Positions 6,346 through 15,438 of a stretch of DNA of 64,000 nucleotides are shown one piece after another (position 1 is the stretch's first letter; the number at the start of each line of letters is the position of its first letter). The notes beneath the pieces were generated by a model that was not told where the DNA came from, searched no databases, and saw only the letters and a program-made list of their open reading frames with translations. The translations under genes and the position numbers were made by a program. Source of the stretch: an uncultured Saprospiraceae bacterium (GTDB taxonomy: Bacteria; Bacteroidota; Bacteroidia; Chitinophagales; Saprospiraceae). Location of the stretch: positions 1-64,000 of the forward strand of contig CALLAE010000093.1 of assembly GCA_938002665.1 (NCBI GenBank), in the 5' to 3' direction.

Positions 6346-7395
6346 CTACTTATGATCCCAGTTGTAGCTCCCTATTTCCATCAGGCACAGCCTCAGCAAG
6401 TCTATTGCGTCCTGAAGATCTTTTTTAGATGCCATCTCTATCACCTGGTGTAGATATCTGCACGGCATAGAAATGCCTCCGGCTATACAGCCTCCATTAG
6501 TGTGCCTTTGTAAACCTGCTGTATCTGTTCCGCCCTTAGGTAATACCTCTAACTGAAAATCTATTTTGTTTTTCTTGGCCACCGTTTTCATAAACTGGAC
6601 CATGCGATAATCGCAGACAGACATGCCATCTAGTACCTTGATCGCGGCGCCTTTGCCTAGATCCGTAATCCTTTCGTGGGAAGCCGAGCCCGGCACATCA
6701 CAAGCAAGTGTTACGTCTAGATTGATGACATAATCGGGGTTGATCCCAGAGGCAACTGCTGTAGCACCTCTCAGGCCTATTTCTTCTTGTACTGTAAAGA
6801 CAGCATAGAGATCTGTAGATGGAGTCATATCCTTCATCTCTTTCAAGGTCTGGATAAGTTGGTAACAACAGATTCTGTTATCTAGGGACTTAGAGTTGAC
6901 CATATCCCCCATTTCTATAAAGGATCTTTCTCTCGTAATCGGGTGGCCTAGGTCGATGTGTTTTTTTACCTCTTCTGCGGGTAGTCCAGTATCTATATAG
7001 AAGTCCTCTATCTTAGTTTTTTTTGCCCTTTCCTCTGTAGACATTATGTGTATAGGCCGTGTTCCCATGACACCTATTATATCTTTCTCTCCATGTATAA
7101 TAACTCTCTGAGCAGTCAGCGTCTTGGGGTCAAAACCGCCCAGGGTATGAAACTTAATAAAGCCATCATCATCTATATGTGTAACTACAAAACTGATCTC
7201 ATCCATATGGGCTGCCACCACAGTTTTCTTGTCTGAGCTTCCTTTTTTGAGGCCGACGAGATTTCCCATAGGGTCCGTATAGATTTCATCTACATATGGC
7301 GTAATCTGTTCTTTGATGAAGTTTCTTATTCTATACTCAAAACCTGGCGCGCCTGGAATCTGAGTCGTTTGTTCTAATAATTGTATATCTATCAT
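6346..7395 (-). CDS. M42 family metallopeptidase (glutamyl aminopeptidase/endoglucanase M type)
   Basis: 349 residues, a full-length cytosolic M42 aminopeptidase; these form dodecameric tetrahedral shells that trim peptides. The two-metal site is visible: His63 in AAHMDE, Asp172 in SLDNR, Glu204-Glu205 (general base and ligand) in VQEEIGLRG, Asp227 in NLDVT and His316 in RYLHQ. No signal peptide. It is flanked by the barrel remnant and a divergent flippase gene and seems to be a single transcription unit. The exact substrate preference (acidic or broad) cannot be read from sequence. Confidence 0.92.
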   Translation of the reverse strand: MIDIQLLEQTTQIPGAPGFEYRIRNFIKEQITPYVDEIYTDPMGNLVGLKKGSSDKKTVVAAHMDEISFVVTHIDDDGFIKFHTLGGFDPKTLTAQRVIIHGEKDIIGVMGTRPIHIMSTEERAKKTKIEDFYIDTGLPAEEVKKHIDLGHPITRERSFIEMGDMVNSKSLDNRICCYQLIQTLKEMKDMTPSTDLYAVFTVQEEIGLRGATAVASGINPDYVINLDVTLACDVPGSASHERITDLGKGAAIKVLDGMSVCDYRMVQFMKTVAKKNKIDFQLEVLPKGGTDTAGLQRHTNGGCIAGGISMPCRYLHQVIEMASKKDLQDAIDLLRLCLMEIGSYNWDHK

Positions 7396-7496
7396 GGCTA
7401 AGTTTAGAAATTGTGCCGCAAAATACTGAAATGGATAGGATAAAAGCTAAGAAAACGATGACTAGCTTATAATTATAGCTACAACTATGGTTTCGT

Positions 7497-7504
7497 TAAT
7501 TTTG
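7497..7504 (+). promoter_or_regulatory. -7 promoter box of the flippase gene
   Basis: TAATTTTG fits TAnnTTTG exactly and ends 8 bases before the ATG at 7513. No clear -33 TTG is seen. A start about 7 bases beyond the box would give an almost leaderless transcript. Confidence 0.45.
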
Positions 7505-7512
7505 GCGGTAGC

Positions 7513-8985
7513 ATGAGTCTTATCAAACAATTTGCAGGGCAAGCAGTGGTCTATGGAGTCAGCTCTATCCTATCCAGAATTGTATACTATCTACTAGCAA
7601 ATCTTCTTGTTGCTAAATTGCTTGGTAAAAACACCGTGGATTTTGGGGTCTTTGGATTTTTCTACGGTTATGCCGCCGCCCTTATTACCTTGTTTTCTTT
7701 TAGGCTCGATACTGCTCTTTTTCGTTATGGTAACAAAAGTGGTAGTCTCAAAACGGCCTTCAATACCACTTTCACCCCAGTGCTGCTCTCTGCTATTGGC
7801 CTCGTCGTCGTAGGAATCTTCTTTTCAGAAACTATTGCTACACTGCTTTCTAAGGAGAGCTATCACGTTAGGTGGTTTGCTTTTATTATCGCCTTAGATA
7901 TTATTAATCTGATTCCTTTTGCAAAGTTGCGGATAGAAAACCGAGCCTTAACTTTCGCTAAGTACAAGGTCCTAAATGTTAGCTTATCAGCAGTGCTGAT
8001 TCTTTTCTTCCTTACAATACTGCCTAAACTCCAGGGCGGTGTTCTGTCTTTTATACCAGAGAGGCCTTCGATTATAGATTGGGTCTTTATTGCTAATCTG
8101 ATAGCTAGTGCGGTTTTGTCTTTGCTGTTGCTACCTGTGATGAAAGGCTTTTCATTTACTATGGATAAGGGCTTACTAAAGAAGATGCTCTACTATGTTT
8201 TTCCTCTGGTAATCGTCGGTATTTGTAATGCTGTCATCCAGTTTTTTGGGGTACATCTACAGGAACGTTTTCTGACTGGAGATATGGAAAGTAACATGAG
8301 CCAAGCAGGCATCTACGATTTCACGAGAAAGGTAGCGGGGCTATTTGTCATGTTTACCACCGCCTTTAACTATGCTGCAGAACCTTTCTTTTTTAATAAC
8401 GCCTCCACCTCGGATAGGAAAGAAGTGTACGGAAAGATCTGTCGGCTTTTTACTTTGGTAGGTGGTCTCGTAGTGATTTGTATTTACTTAGGTATGGACT
8501 TACTTAAGTATTTAAAGCTGGGGACCTTCTTAGATAGCATGTATCTCTTACCGGTACTTCTTATGGCTTATCTTTTTCTGGGTATCTACTATAATGTATC
8601 CATCTGGTACAAGCTCTCTGACAATACGAAGTATGGCGCTTACATTTCCCTAGTTGGGCTAATTGTTACTCTAGTTATAAGCATCGTTTTTCTTCCGCGC
8701 ATAGGCTATGCGGCGTCTGCCTGGGCGACCTTGTGTAGTTATTTTATAATGGTGATACTAGGTTATCTCATAGGTCAGTCCAAGTTTCCTATCTCTTATC
8801 CCATCAGAAAAATTGTGACAGATCTCATTATCATTTCTATCATCATGCTCCTTGCACAATACATCAGAGCAGAGGCTCATACTACGATGCAGGTGCTGCT
8901 AAATGTGCTTATAATGCTAGCTTATGTCTTCTACATGTGGAAAGCAGAGCCTACAGAATGGCGGAAAATACTGAGAAGGGCTTAG
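7513..8985 (+). CDS. Polysaccharide flippase (Wzx/MATE-like, MVF superfamily)
   Basis: 490 residues with about 14 predicted membrane segments spread over the whole length and short charged loops, as in Wzx-type flippases that move lipid-linked sugars across the inner membrane. It begins MSLIKQFAGQAVVYGVSSILSR, the amphipathic start typical of this family. No glycosyltransferase genes adjoin it; the polysaccharide genes in this window are 40 kb away at 47106-49350. The lipid-linked substrate is unknown. Divergent from the M42 peptidase gene. Confidence 0.85.
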   Translation: MSLIKQFAGQAVVYGVSSILSRIVYYLLANLLVAKLLGKNTVDFGVFGFFYGYAAALITLFSFRLDTALFRYGNKSGSLKTAFNTTFTPVLLSAIGLVVVGIFFSETIATLLSKESYHVRWFAFIIALDIINLIPFAKLRIENRALTFAKYKVLNVSLSAVLILFFLTILPKLQGGVLSFIPERPSIIDWVFIANLIASAVLSLLLLPVMKGFSFTMDKGLLKKMLYYVFPLVIVGICNAVIQFFGVHLQERFLTGDMESNMSQAGIYDFTRKVAGLFVMFTTAFNYAAEPFFFNNASTSDRKEVYGKICRLFTLVGGLVVICIYLGMDLLKYLKLGTFLDSMYLLPVLLMAYLFLGIYYNVSIWYKLSDNTKYGAYISLVGLIVTLVISIVFLPRIGYAASAWATLCSYFIMVILGYLIGQSKFPISYPIRKIVTDLIIISIIMLLAQYIRAEAHTTMQVLLNVLIMLAYVFYMWKAEPTEWRKILRRA

Positions 8986-9001
8986 CCGCTGAGGCAAGTT
9001 G

Positions 9002-9166
9002 CTACATAAAATATGTCAGGAGGTGATCCTTGATTCTGACTCTATTCATAATGAGATAGACAATAATCGCTAGCACTGCAAAAACAGCGAAAGCCTTGAA
9101 GTTTCTTTTGGCCTTACGGTTTCGTTCCCGCATGCTTTTATACTGATGTTTTCTAGTAAACGACAT
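9002..9166 (-). CDS. Small single-span membrane protein, 54 residues
   Basis: An ATG at 9166 opens a 54-codon frame ending in TAG at 9002-9004. The first 25 residues are strongly basic (SMRERNRKAKRN), then comes one hydrophobic segment (FAVFAVLAIIVYLIM) and a short polar tail. This layout predicts an inner-membrane protein with the basic end in the cytoplasm. It fills most of the gap between the flippase gene and the next minus-strand gene. I do not recognise a function. Confidence 0.6.
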   Translation of the reverse strand: MSFTRKHQYKSMRERNRKAKRNFKAFAVFAVLAIIVYLIMNRVRIKDHLLTYFM

Positions 9167-9294
9167 GAGGACGAAGCTACGCTTTCAGTGGGTTTATTTG
9201 AAAATAAATGTGAGAATAAGTTATTCGTTGCTTTTTCCTCTGGAAATGGCTAAGGCTATTCTTAAGGTCGCCCTTCGATAATAAATCTTGTAAT

Positions 9295-9337
9295 AAAAAA
9301 AGGTAGGTTAGTAACTATTTGAAACTTAGCCTGCCTT
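9295..9337 (-). terminator. Probable terminator of the gene at 9326-9976
   Basis: On the minus strand an interrupted stem (AAGGCAGGCTA pairing with TAACCTACCTT, two mismatches) starts within the last codons and is followed by a T-run (9295-9302). Confidence 0.5.
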
Positions 9338-9976
9338 AAAGATGGCCTTCATTTTATTCCACGACCTTCTTCTGATGAGGAATTCTTGTATCATAATGCC
9401 TAGGATAGCACCTCCAAAAAGTCCATTTCTGCTCCACTCTATCACCTGGATTTGCTCAGGGTAGAACGGTCTGATAACTAATAATTCTATACCTATCACT
9501 ATGCCCGATACGAGTAGCATACTGATGATACCAGCTCTCACCTTTTGGCCCTGTGATCGCAACCTATCCATGTTGTTCTTAAGGAAGGTTCTTTTGTAGA
9601 GCGAATTGGTGGGATCTATCTTGCACAGCTCAGCGAGTACATGCTCTGCACTGTAATAATCCAAGATGTTATGAAGAGAGGCCGCTTTTCTGAAGAGTAG
9701 CTCTTGGTAGATATCGTCACCATCTAAACTAAATAGATTTTCTTCTATCACTCTGGCAAGCAAGGTGTCTACATACTTGAGATAACGATAATAGTCTCCG
9801 ACCTCAAAGAGTGAAACGACATACTGAAGTGTCATTTCTAGTTTCACTTCATAGGGCAGACTTTTTATAGCCTTTTTGTTCCTTTCGTAGTAGCGGATCT
9901 TATCCTGATAGTCCCTATCATCTATATCCTGGAACTCCAGATATACTAATTCTTCTATTTCGTTTGCAAAATCCAT
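9326..9976 (-). CDS. Hypothetical membrane-anchored protein with helical N-terminal domain
   Basis: 216 residues. Residues 1-145 are predicted mostly helical and acidic, with TPR-like spacing (LFRKAASLHNILDYYSAEHVLAELCKIDPTN). Two hydrophobic segments follow near residues 150-168 and 185-200, and the protein ends in a basic tail. No signal peptide, so the helical domain should be cytoplasmic. I do not recognise a named family. It appears to be a single gene with its own promoter at 9998-10005. Confidence 0.7.
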   Translation of the reverse strand: MDFANEIEELVYLEFQDIDDRDYQDKIRYYERNKKAIKSLPYEVKLEMTLQYVVSLFEVGDYYRYLKYVDTLLARVIEENLFSLDGDDIYQELLFRKAASLHNILDYYSAEHVLAELCKIDPTNSLYKRTFLKNNMDRLRSQGQKVRAGIISMLLVSGIVIGIELLVIRPFYPEQIQVIEWSRNGLFGGAILGIMIQEFLIRRRSWNKMKAIFKAG

Positions 9977-9997
9977 TTCTTAGTTTACTACTGTAAG

Positions 9998-10005
9998 CAA
10001 ATATA
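9998..10005 (-). promoter_or_regulatory. -7 promoter box of the gene at 9326-9976
   Basis: On the minus strand TATATTTG matches TAnnTTTG exactly, 21 bases upstream of the ATG at 9976. No clear -33 TTG. Confidence 0.45.
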
Positions 10006-10182
10006 AACCTTGTGCTTTTTAGTTGTTGGAATCTTTTCGGCGTTTTTATCAATTTCATGTTAAAATAGTCTCTACTATAACATATTAGCTAGCAGGGCTC
10101 TTTCGTTGCATGTATAGCCAACCTTTTTCCAGTTGTTTTGTTCAACTGCAGACTTTATACTTACTCACAAATCTTCAGTTTC

Positions 10183-10347
10183 ATGTTTTGGAAAAAATCT
10201 CCTTCAGATAAGTTAAAAAAGAAATATGAGGCGCTGCTCAAAGAAGCCTTTGAACTATCTAGCGTCAATCGTAAATTATCTGATGAAAAAACCGCAGAAG
10301 CAGAGGAAGTGCTGAAGGAAATCCGAGCGCTAGAAAAGAAGGGCTAA
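10183..10347 (+). CDS. Lacal_2735-type small protein, 54 residues
   Basis: MFWKKSPSDKLKKKYEALLK opens a short, entirely helical, highly charged protein ending EEVLKEIRALEKKG. It resembles the ~55-residue Lacal_2735 family widespread in Bacteroidota, whose function is unknown. I chose the ATG at 10183; an in-frame ATG at 10138 would add 15 residues that do not fit the family. It converges on nadK with a single base between the stop codons. Confidence 0.75.
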   Translation: MFWKKSPSDKLKKKYEALLKEAFELSSVNRKLSDEKTAEAEEVLKEIRALEKKG

Positions 10348-10348
10348 G

Positions 10349-11230
10349 TTAATTTCGCTTGTCTATACCCCAGTTAAGCTTATTCCTCAGCGTATTCATA
10401 AAGTTGTCCTCATTTAGCTTGACCAACTTCGTTTTGAAGGGGTTCTGCTTAATCGTCAATTTATAATCCGAAGTGATCGTAGTATGCCTACTATCTAGCG
10501 TACAGAGGAAGTTTTCTGATCGGCCTTCTATCTTGAAGCTCAGCTCATGACTACTAGATAATACCACCGGTCTCACATTGAGATTGTGCGGCGCTACTGG
10601 AGTCAGGATAAAATTTTGTGCAGTCGGAAACATTATCGGCCCGCCACAACTGAGGTTGTACCCTGTGGAACCTGTCGGTGTAGAAACTATAAGTCCATCT
10701 GCCCAGTAAGAATTAAGAAATTCCCCATCCACATAAGTGTGCAACACTATCATAGAGGAGTTATCTCTTTTGAGGATAGTGAAATCATTCAGTGCATAAT
10801 TATCCTCTCCAAAGATTTCTGGCTCAGAACACAACTGCAACATCACTCTTTCGCTGATAGTAAACTTACCTTCTTTTAGTAAGTCTACGGCCTGCTCTAT
10901 TCTTTCTTGCTCTATATTGGCTAGATATCCTAAGCGACCTAGATTGATACCTAAGATGGGAACCTCTAGTTTCTGTATCATCGTGACTGCAGAGAGGATG
11001 GTGCCATCTCCTCCCATCGTAATAATAAGATCCGGACCATAGCCCTTAAGATCTTCATTGGTATCTAACACATGATCGTCTGGAATGTCTTCTGGGGATT
11101 CTGTCGCTAGCGCTTTAGAATACTTAAACTCTATGCCTACTTGTGTCAGTTTATTAGTCAGCGTTTTAATGTAGCGGCTGTTCTCTGCTTTCCACTTAGT
11201 CCCGTATATAACTACCTTAGTTATCTTCAT
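10349..11230 (-). CDS. nadK: NAD kinase
   Basis: 293 residues. Makes NADP from NAD and ATP. The signature GGDGT lies at about residues 73-77, followed by the ALNDFTI block and the glycine-rich TPTGSTGYNLSCGGP motif that binds NAD. The ATG at 11230 overlaps the upstream stop as TGATG, so translation is coupled to the BamA-like gene; a TTG one codon earlier is also possible. It is the last gene of a seven-gene minus-strand run starting at dtd. Confidence 0.95.
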   Translation of the reverse strand: MKITKVVIYGTKWKAENSRYIKTLTNKLTQVGIEFKYSKALATESPEDIPDDHVLDTNEDLKGYGPDLIITMGGDGTILSAVTMIQKLEVPILGINLGRLGYLANIEQERIEQAVDLLKEGKFTISERVMLQLCSEPEIFGEDNYALNDFTILKRDNSSMIVLHTYVDGEFLNSYWADGLIVSTPTGSTGYNLSCGGPIMFPTAQNFILTPVAPHNLNVRPVVLSSSHELSFKIEGRSENFLCTLDSRHTTITSDYKLTIKQNPFKTKLVKLNEDNFMNTLRNKLNWGIDKRN

Positions 11231-12630
11231 CAAAATGCAAATGAGTTATGAAAAAACAGCCCTTGCTCTCCTATGTCATTAAAGCTGTACTCAAAGCTAA
11301 ACAGAAAATTATTAAACAAGATAATATCTACAGCAGGACCTCCCCCATAGATCCATTTATTACTTAGGCCATTAGTAGCTATATAGGTTCGCTCATTGAC
11401 GTAGGCAGCATCTAGGTTGACTCTAAAAAACAGAGTCATGTTCATTTTCCGGAACTGTTTAGGCATCCACTTTACCGTATTCAGATTGTTGTCATAAAGG
11501 CGCCACTTTACGTCATTCATGGAAATCACATAGTCTGTACCATCCATAACATATAGTTCATATCCGCTCACGATATCTCTACCCCAACCTATTCCTGTGT
11601 TGTTAGCGAAAGCGACTATGGATCTGTCCAGGTTGACCTTTCCTTTGTTTCTTGTGCTGAGGATAATATTAGAAATGCTATGATGTTTTTCGAAGCCCAA
11701 GGTCAGACTCAGATTATTATAATCATTAAAAATGCCCAATCCTTCTTTTTTTAGATTACCGAAAATCAAATAGCCGCCCTGTGGATAATTGCTATATAGG
11801 CGCTTATCATAATTGTAGTCGTACTCTAGGTAAGCAAAGCGTAAGTCCGTCTTGCCATCCAGAAAATAATCTGGGTTGAGTTCTGTCGCTACATACTCAT
11901 CTATCTGGTTGTGGTGATACTCTATCCTTAGTGAGTGATAACTATTAAGTGAAGGACGATATTTCAGTTGTGGACCCACTCTGAATCTGGACAGTAATTT
12001 TCGCTCATCATCTAGTTTTCTAAAAAGGCTTTTGTTGCCTTCTGTTTTGTAAGCAATTTCTCTGTTCTCTGCATAGAAAATACTGCCAGCGATACCTAGT
12101 TTATTATCCCAAGCCAAATAGGGGTAGGCATATTCTAGCTCATACTTTCTCGTATAGCCATAATGTATTTTGAGCTTAAGCGGATCTCTGTTTCCAGTAA
12201 AATTGTAGTGCCCTATTCTGAAGCCATAATTTACTCTACTAAAACTGCGGCCTTGCTCCTCCCACCACACAGTAAAGTTTCTATCTGCCAACTCAAAAAT
12301 AGGGACAGGAAAAAGATACCAGTTTTCTTCCACAATTATTTCTATCGTCGCTGTCGAGCTGGACGCTTTGTAATTTCTTAGATTAAAAGTGACATTATTA
12401 AACAAGCCAGTGCTGAGGACTTGTAGTCTATTATTATTGAACAGGCGATCCAGCTGCTGTATATCTATACTATCCCCTACTTCGACATTTAACTCTCTTT
12501 GTATGACCCAGTCTTTGGTTTTTTTATTGCCGAGTATAGTTAGTTCAGTGAGTAGAACTTTATCTGACTGCGAATAGGCTGAAGAGAGGCCAAGGAATAA
12601 AGCTATAAGGAAAAGAAAAAATTTAGACAT
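11230..12630 (-). CDS. BamA/TamA-like outer-membrane protein with one POTRA domain
   Basis: 466 residues. A signal peptide (about 1-20, ending AYSQ) is followed by one POTRA-type domain (about 25-105: VLLTELTILGNKKTKDWVIQRELNVEVGD) and then a predicted 16-strand barrel, with the protein ending in phenylalanine as Bam substrates do. It is much shorter than BamA, which has five POTRA domains, so it is a single-POTRA Omp85-family relative rather than BamA. It overlaps the upstream CBS gene by 8 bases and nadK by 1. What it assembles or exports is unknown. Confidence 0.85.
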   Translation of the reverse strand: MSKFFLFLIALFLGLSSAYSQSDKVLLTELTILGNKKTKDWVIQRELNVEVGDSIDIQQLDRLFNNNRLQVLSTGLFNNVTFNLRNYKASSSTATIEIIVEENWYLFPVPIFELADRNFTVWWEEQGRSFSRVNYGFRIGHYNFTGNRDPLKLKIHYGYTRKYELEYAYPYLAWDNKLGIAGSIFYAENREIAYKTEGNKSLFRKLDDERKLLSRFRVGPQLKYRPSLNSYHSLRIEYHHNQIDEYVATELNPDYFLDGKTDLRFAYLEYDYNYDKRLYSNYPQGGYLIFGNLKKEGLGIFNDYNNLSLTLGFEKHHSISNIILSTRNKGKVNLDRSIVAFANNTGIGWGRDIVSGYELYVMDGTDYVISMNDVKWRLYDNNLNTVKWMPKQFRKMNMTLFFRVNLDAAYVNERTYIATNGLSNKWIYGGGPAVDIILFNNFLFSFEYSFNDIGEQGLFFHNSFAF

Positions 12631-13282
12631 TTAGATACGTCATTAGGAGATCATATCTGCTTTGGAGATCGCTTTCGTATTCATCTTCTGCAAAGGTGGC
12701 ATGGACATCATAATCATACCGCTCGAGCGCTGCCAGTATTTTACTTATTTCTAGTTGGTTCAGTTTGAGGGTAAGCAAGAGACTGGGGCTTTCTGGGAGG
12801 GAAGTGATAAAGCTGGCGAGGATGGTTGCGCCTTCCATCTCTATAACCCTGGTTACTTCAGAAAGAGAATACTCGGCTTTTGAGACCTTGACAACAATGA
12901 TACTTCCTGGTTCCTTAAATGAAAACGTGTTAGCGTAGTACTTAATGAGGTGCTCTTGAGTAATAAGACCAAGGTACTTTTCGTCATGGCTCACTACGGG
13001 TATGACGCTGATCTTGTTTTCTGCTAACTTGCCTAGAATCTCAAAAATGTGTTCGTCTTCTGAGACAAATATATAGGCTTGGTTAAGATGAAAATCCGAC
13101 ATTTTATTGTCTGGATTGGTGCTAGTTACCTGATCTTCGGAGACTAGCCCTAAGAGCTTCTCGTCTTCTACTACCGGCAAGTCACTTACATGATAAATGC
13201 TCATCATAGTCATGGCCTGCGCACAGTTATCATCTGCCCGCAAGGCTAAAATGTCATTGGAGACTATTTCTTTGGCTATCAC
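12623..13282 (-). CDS. Tandem CBS-domain protein
   Basis: 219 residues. Two CBS motifs fill residues about 1-120 (MMSIYHVSDLPVVEDEKLLGLVSE, and KISVIPVVSHDEKYLGLITQ); such pairs bind adenosine ligands. The C-terminal 90 residues (SIIVVKVSKAEYSLSEVTRVIEMEGATILASFI) look like an ACT-type fold. The start is GTG; the first in-frame ATG lies inside the first CBS motif. In many Bacteroidota a CBS gene sits beside nadK and an Omp85 gene, as here. The ligand is unknown. Confidence 0.82.
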   Translation of the reverse strand: MIAKEIVSNDILALRADDNCAQAMTMMSIYHVSDLPVVEDEKLLGLVSEDQVTSTNPDNKMSDFHLNQAYIFVSEDEHIFEILGKLAENKISVIPVVSHDEKYLGLITQEHLIKYYANTFSFKEPGSIIVVKVSKAEYSLSEVTRVIEMEGATILASFITSLPESPSLLLTLKLNQLEISKILAALERYDYDVHATFAEDEYESDLQSRYDLLMTYLNV

Positions 13283-13384
13283 TATCTAGAGTTCTTATCA
13301 TAAAAGACGTAATTATTTCTCAGATGGTTGTGATTTGGTAAGATTCTTAAGATAAACAAGGCTTTTAAGAGACAGAAATACCAT

Positions 13385-14176
13385 CTATCTGCGCATAAGC
13401 TTCTCCTTTTCGTAAGAAAACTCTTTTTCGGACAGCATTCCTCTGCTTCTGAGTTCTTTAAGCTTATTGAGTTGGGCCAGCAAGACATCATTCTGGAGTA
13501 GGTCTCCTTCTGGGGGTTCCACAGCCTTTGCACGCTTGACTAAAGTATAGTTATTTTTGACAAAGGACTCCCATTCTGGTTGTATCCTAAGATAGGCCAG
13601 CTCATCCACTACTTTTAGATGTTCGAAGTTTTTATACCCTTTCTGTATTGCTAGTTCTAGATTTTGAAGACTGAGATCTTTTTTCTCTAGTAAGGAGTAG
13701 ATACAAGCAATGTTAAAATGCATCTCTTTGTCAGCAGGGGTTATCTCTACCGCTTTTTCATAATCCGCTAGCGCGCCTTCCAGATCATACTCTTTGAATT
13801 TCTGATCTCCACTTTTTCTAAATGGATTGCTACGTTGCTTTTTTTGAGTAACTCTATCATACTTGTACTTACTACGCTGCATTTCCATATCCCTATTTGT
13901 GCGACGATCTCTATTGCTTCTTACTTTGGTATTTCTGCTTCCTCTTTGTCTGCTGTTCTTGTTATACTTTGAATCAAACTTTGCGGAGGACATAGTAAAC
14001 AATCTGATCGCATCTAGTACACCTAACATAGCAGCTATAGGAAAAAATTTGCTCGTCATCAATGTTAGAATGGCATAAAAGATACCGCTGCCAGGATCAT
14101 TTAGATAAAACTTATGTAATCCAAAGGCTCCTCCAAATAAGGCCAACAAGGCTGCTGTCAGTTTTGATTTTTCCAT
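13385..14176 (-). CDS. TM2-TPR-SHOCT domain fusion protein
   Basis: 263 residues with three parts. A TM2 domain (residues 1-65: ALFGGAFGLHKFYL, two membrane spans with GxxG-HxFYL signature). A basic, low-complexity linker (70-115: RQRGSRNTKVRSNRDRRTNRD). Then TPR units (about 120-200: YDLEGALADYEKAVEITPADKEMHFNIACIY). A SHOCT motif ends it (LNKLKELRSRGMLSEKEFSYEKEKL). The soluble parts should lie in the cytoplasm. The order is a scaffold-like design; the function is unknown. A 102-base gap separates it from the CBS gene. Confidence 0.8.
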   Translation of the reverse strand: MEKSKLTAALLALFGGAFGLHKFYLNDPGSGIFYAILTLMTSKFFPIAAMLGVLDAIRLFTMSSAKFDSKYNKNSRQRGSRNTKVRSNRDRRTNRDMEMQRSKYKYDRVTQKKQRSNPFRKSGDQKFKEYDLEGALADYEKAVEITPADKEMHFNIACIYSLLEKKDLSLQNLELAIQKGYKNFEHLKVVDELAYLRIQPEWESFVKNNYTLVKRAKAVEPPEGDLLQNDVLLAQLNKLKELRSRGMLSEKEFSYEKEKLMRR

Positions 14177-14201
14177 CTGGTGATTATTTATCTAGCTAGT
14201 T

Positions 14202-15425
14202 TTAATAGACTTTTGTTGTGAGTATCGCGATGTCATCTACATATTCCTGCTCTCCCTTAAACGCCTCTATTTCCTCTAGCAACTTATTATTAAATTCTTC
14301 AGGAGGCAAGTCGTTGTTTGAGAGAACAAATTCCTTTACCATACTCTCCTCAAAATATACACCATTCTCATTCTGTATATCCGCTAAGCCATCTGTAAAA
14401 CAAAAAAGCAAGGCATCTGTTTTCAGTTTAATTTTTTCTTCTTCTATAAAAGGCAATTTATCAAAGGCGCCAATTACTGTACTCCCTGTTTTGAGTTCTC
14501 TTGTCTCGCTACCATTGACAAGATAGGGTGGAAAATGGCCTGCATTTATATAGGTCAGCTCTCTTTCCTTCGTATCTATTTCTGCAATGAAAAAGGTAAT
14601 AAATTTATCACTCTGTGTTATGCGATAGACCGCTTGGTTGAGCGCAAAGACAAAAGTCTCTAGATCTCTATACTGATAGATAAGACTATGCAACATGGCT
14701 TGAAAATTAGACATCAGTAAAGCAGCCGCTACTCCCTTTCCAGAAATATCAGCAATCATCACCGCAAATCTATTTTCGCTAAATTTTACAAAATCTACAT
14801 AATCGCCTCCTACATTATAATGGGGTCTGTAGTAAATATCTACCTTATAAAAATCACTACTAGGAATATTCTCAGGTATCAACATTTGCTGAAACTCCTT
14901 AGCAAGTTCCATTTCTTTATTGAATCGCTCCTGCTTTATTTGTTGTCTGAATAATCTTTTGTTCTCTATGGCAACAGCGATAATGTTAGTTATCGTAGTG
15001 ATAAACTGAATCTTATTATAAATATCTTCTTTGTCTTTGATGCCGCCTATCAGCGCATAAGCTATCGGGTAATCCTTATGAAAGACAGGAATAATAATAT
15101 CAAACAACCTTACGAAAGAATGGTCATCATCCTTAACTGTATGTAAACGTTTGTATTGTAGACTTTCTTTTATTAAGTCTTCTTCTATCTCATCTGGTAC
15201 ATCTATTTTAGAAGGCACTTCCCAGCCTTGATCACTCTTTATATAGAGAATCATTTTTTTGATACCCATTTCCCAACTGAGGAAAGAGCGGTACATATTA
15301 AATAGTCCCTCAGAAGAAACATTATCATTGATAGCCTGCGTTATAGTAAGAAGACTTTTTATCTGCAGCTCTTTTAAGCTGAGCTCCTTTTCTAGTTTAT
15401 CTAGTATATCCAAGTCTCTATCCAC
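14202..15425 (-). CDS. GAF-SpoIIE (PP2C-type) serine/threonine phosphatase
   Basis: 407 residues, GTG start directly after upstream sequence with little room for another. Residues 1-30 are a coiled coil, about 25-165 resemble a GAF sensor domain, and about 195-405 form the SpoIIE/RsbU phosphatase domain: YNVGGDYVDF and VMIADISGKGVAAALLM hold the metal-binding Asp residues, with YINAGHFPPYL later. Such proteins act on anti-anti-sigma (STAS) partners; none is encoded here. It lies 13 bases after the MazG-like gene. Confidence 0.87.
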   Translation of the reverse strand: MDRDLDILDKLEKELSLKELQIKSLLTITQAINDNVSSEGLFNMYRSFLSWEMGIKKMILYIKSDQGWEVPSKIDVPDEIEEDLIKESLQYKRLHTVKDDDHSFVRLFDIIIPVFHKDYPIAYALIGGIKDKEDIYNKIQFITTITNIIAVAIENKRLFRQQIKQERFNKEMELAKEFQQMLIPENIPSSDFYKVDIYYRPHYNVGGDYVDFVKFSENRFAVMIADISGKGVAAALLMSNFQAMLHSLIYQYRDLETFVFALNQAVYRITQSDKFITFFIAEIDTKERELTYINAGHFPPYLVNGSETRELKTGSTVIGAFDKLPFIEEEKIKLKTDALLFCFTDGLADIQNENGVYFEESMVKEFVLSNNDLPPEEFNNKLLEEIEAFKGEQEYVDDIAILTTKVY

Positions 15426-15438
15426 TTAACTTAAGTAT

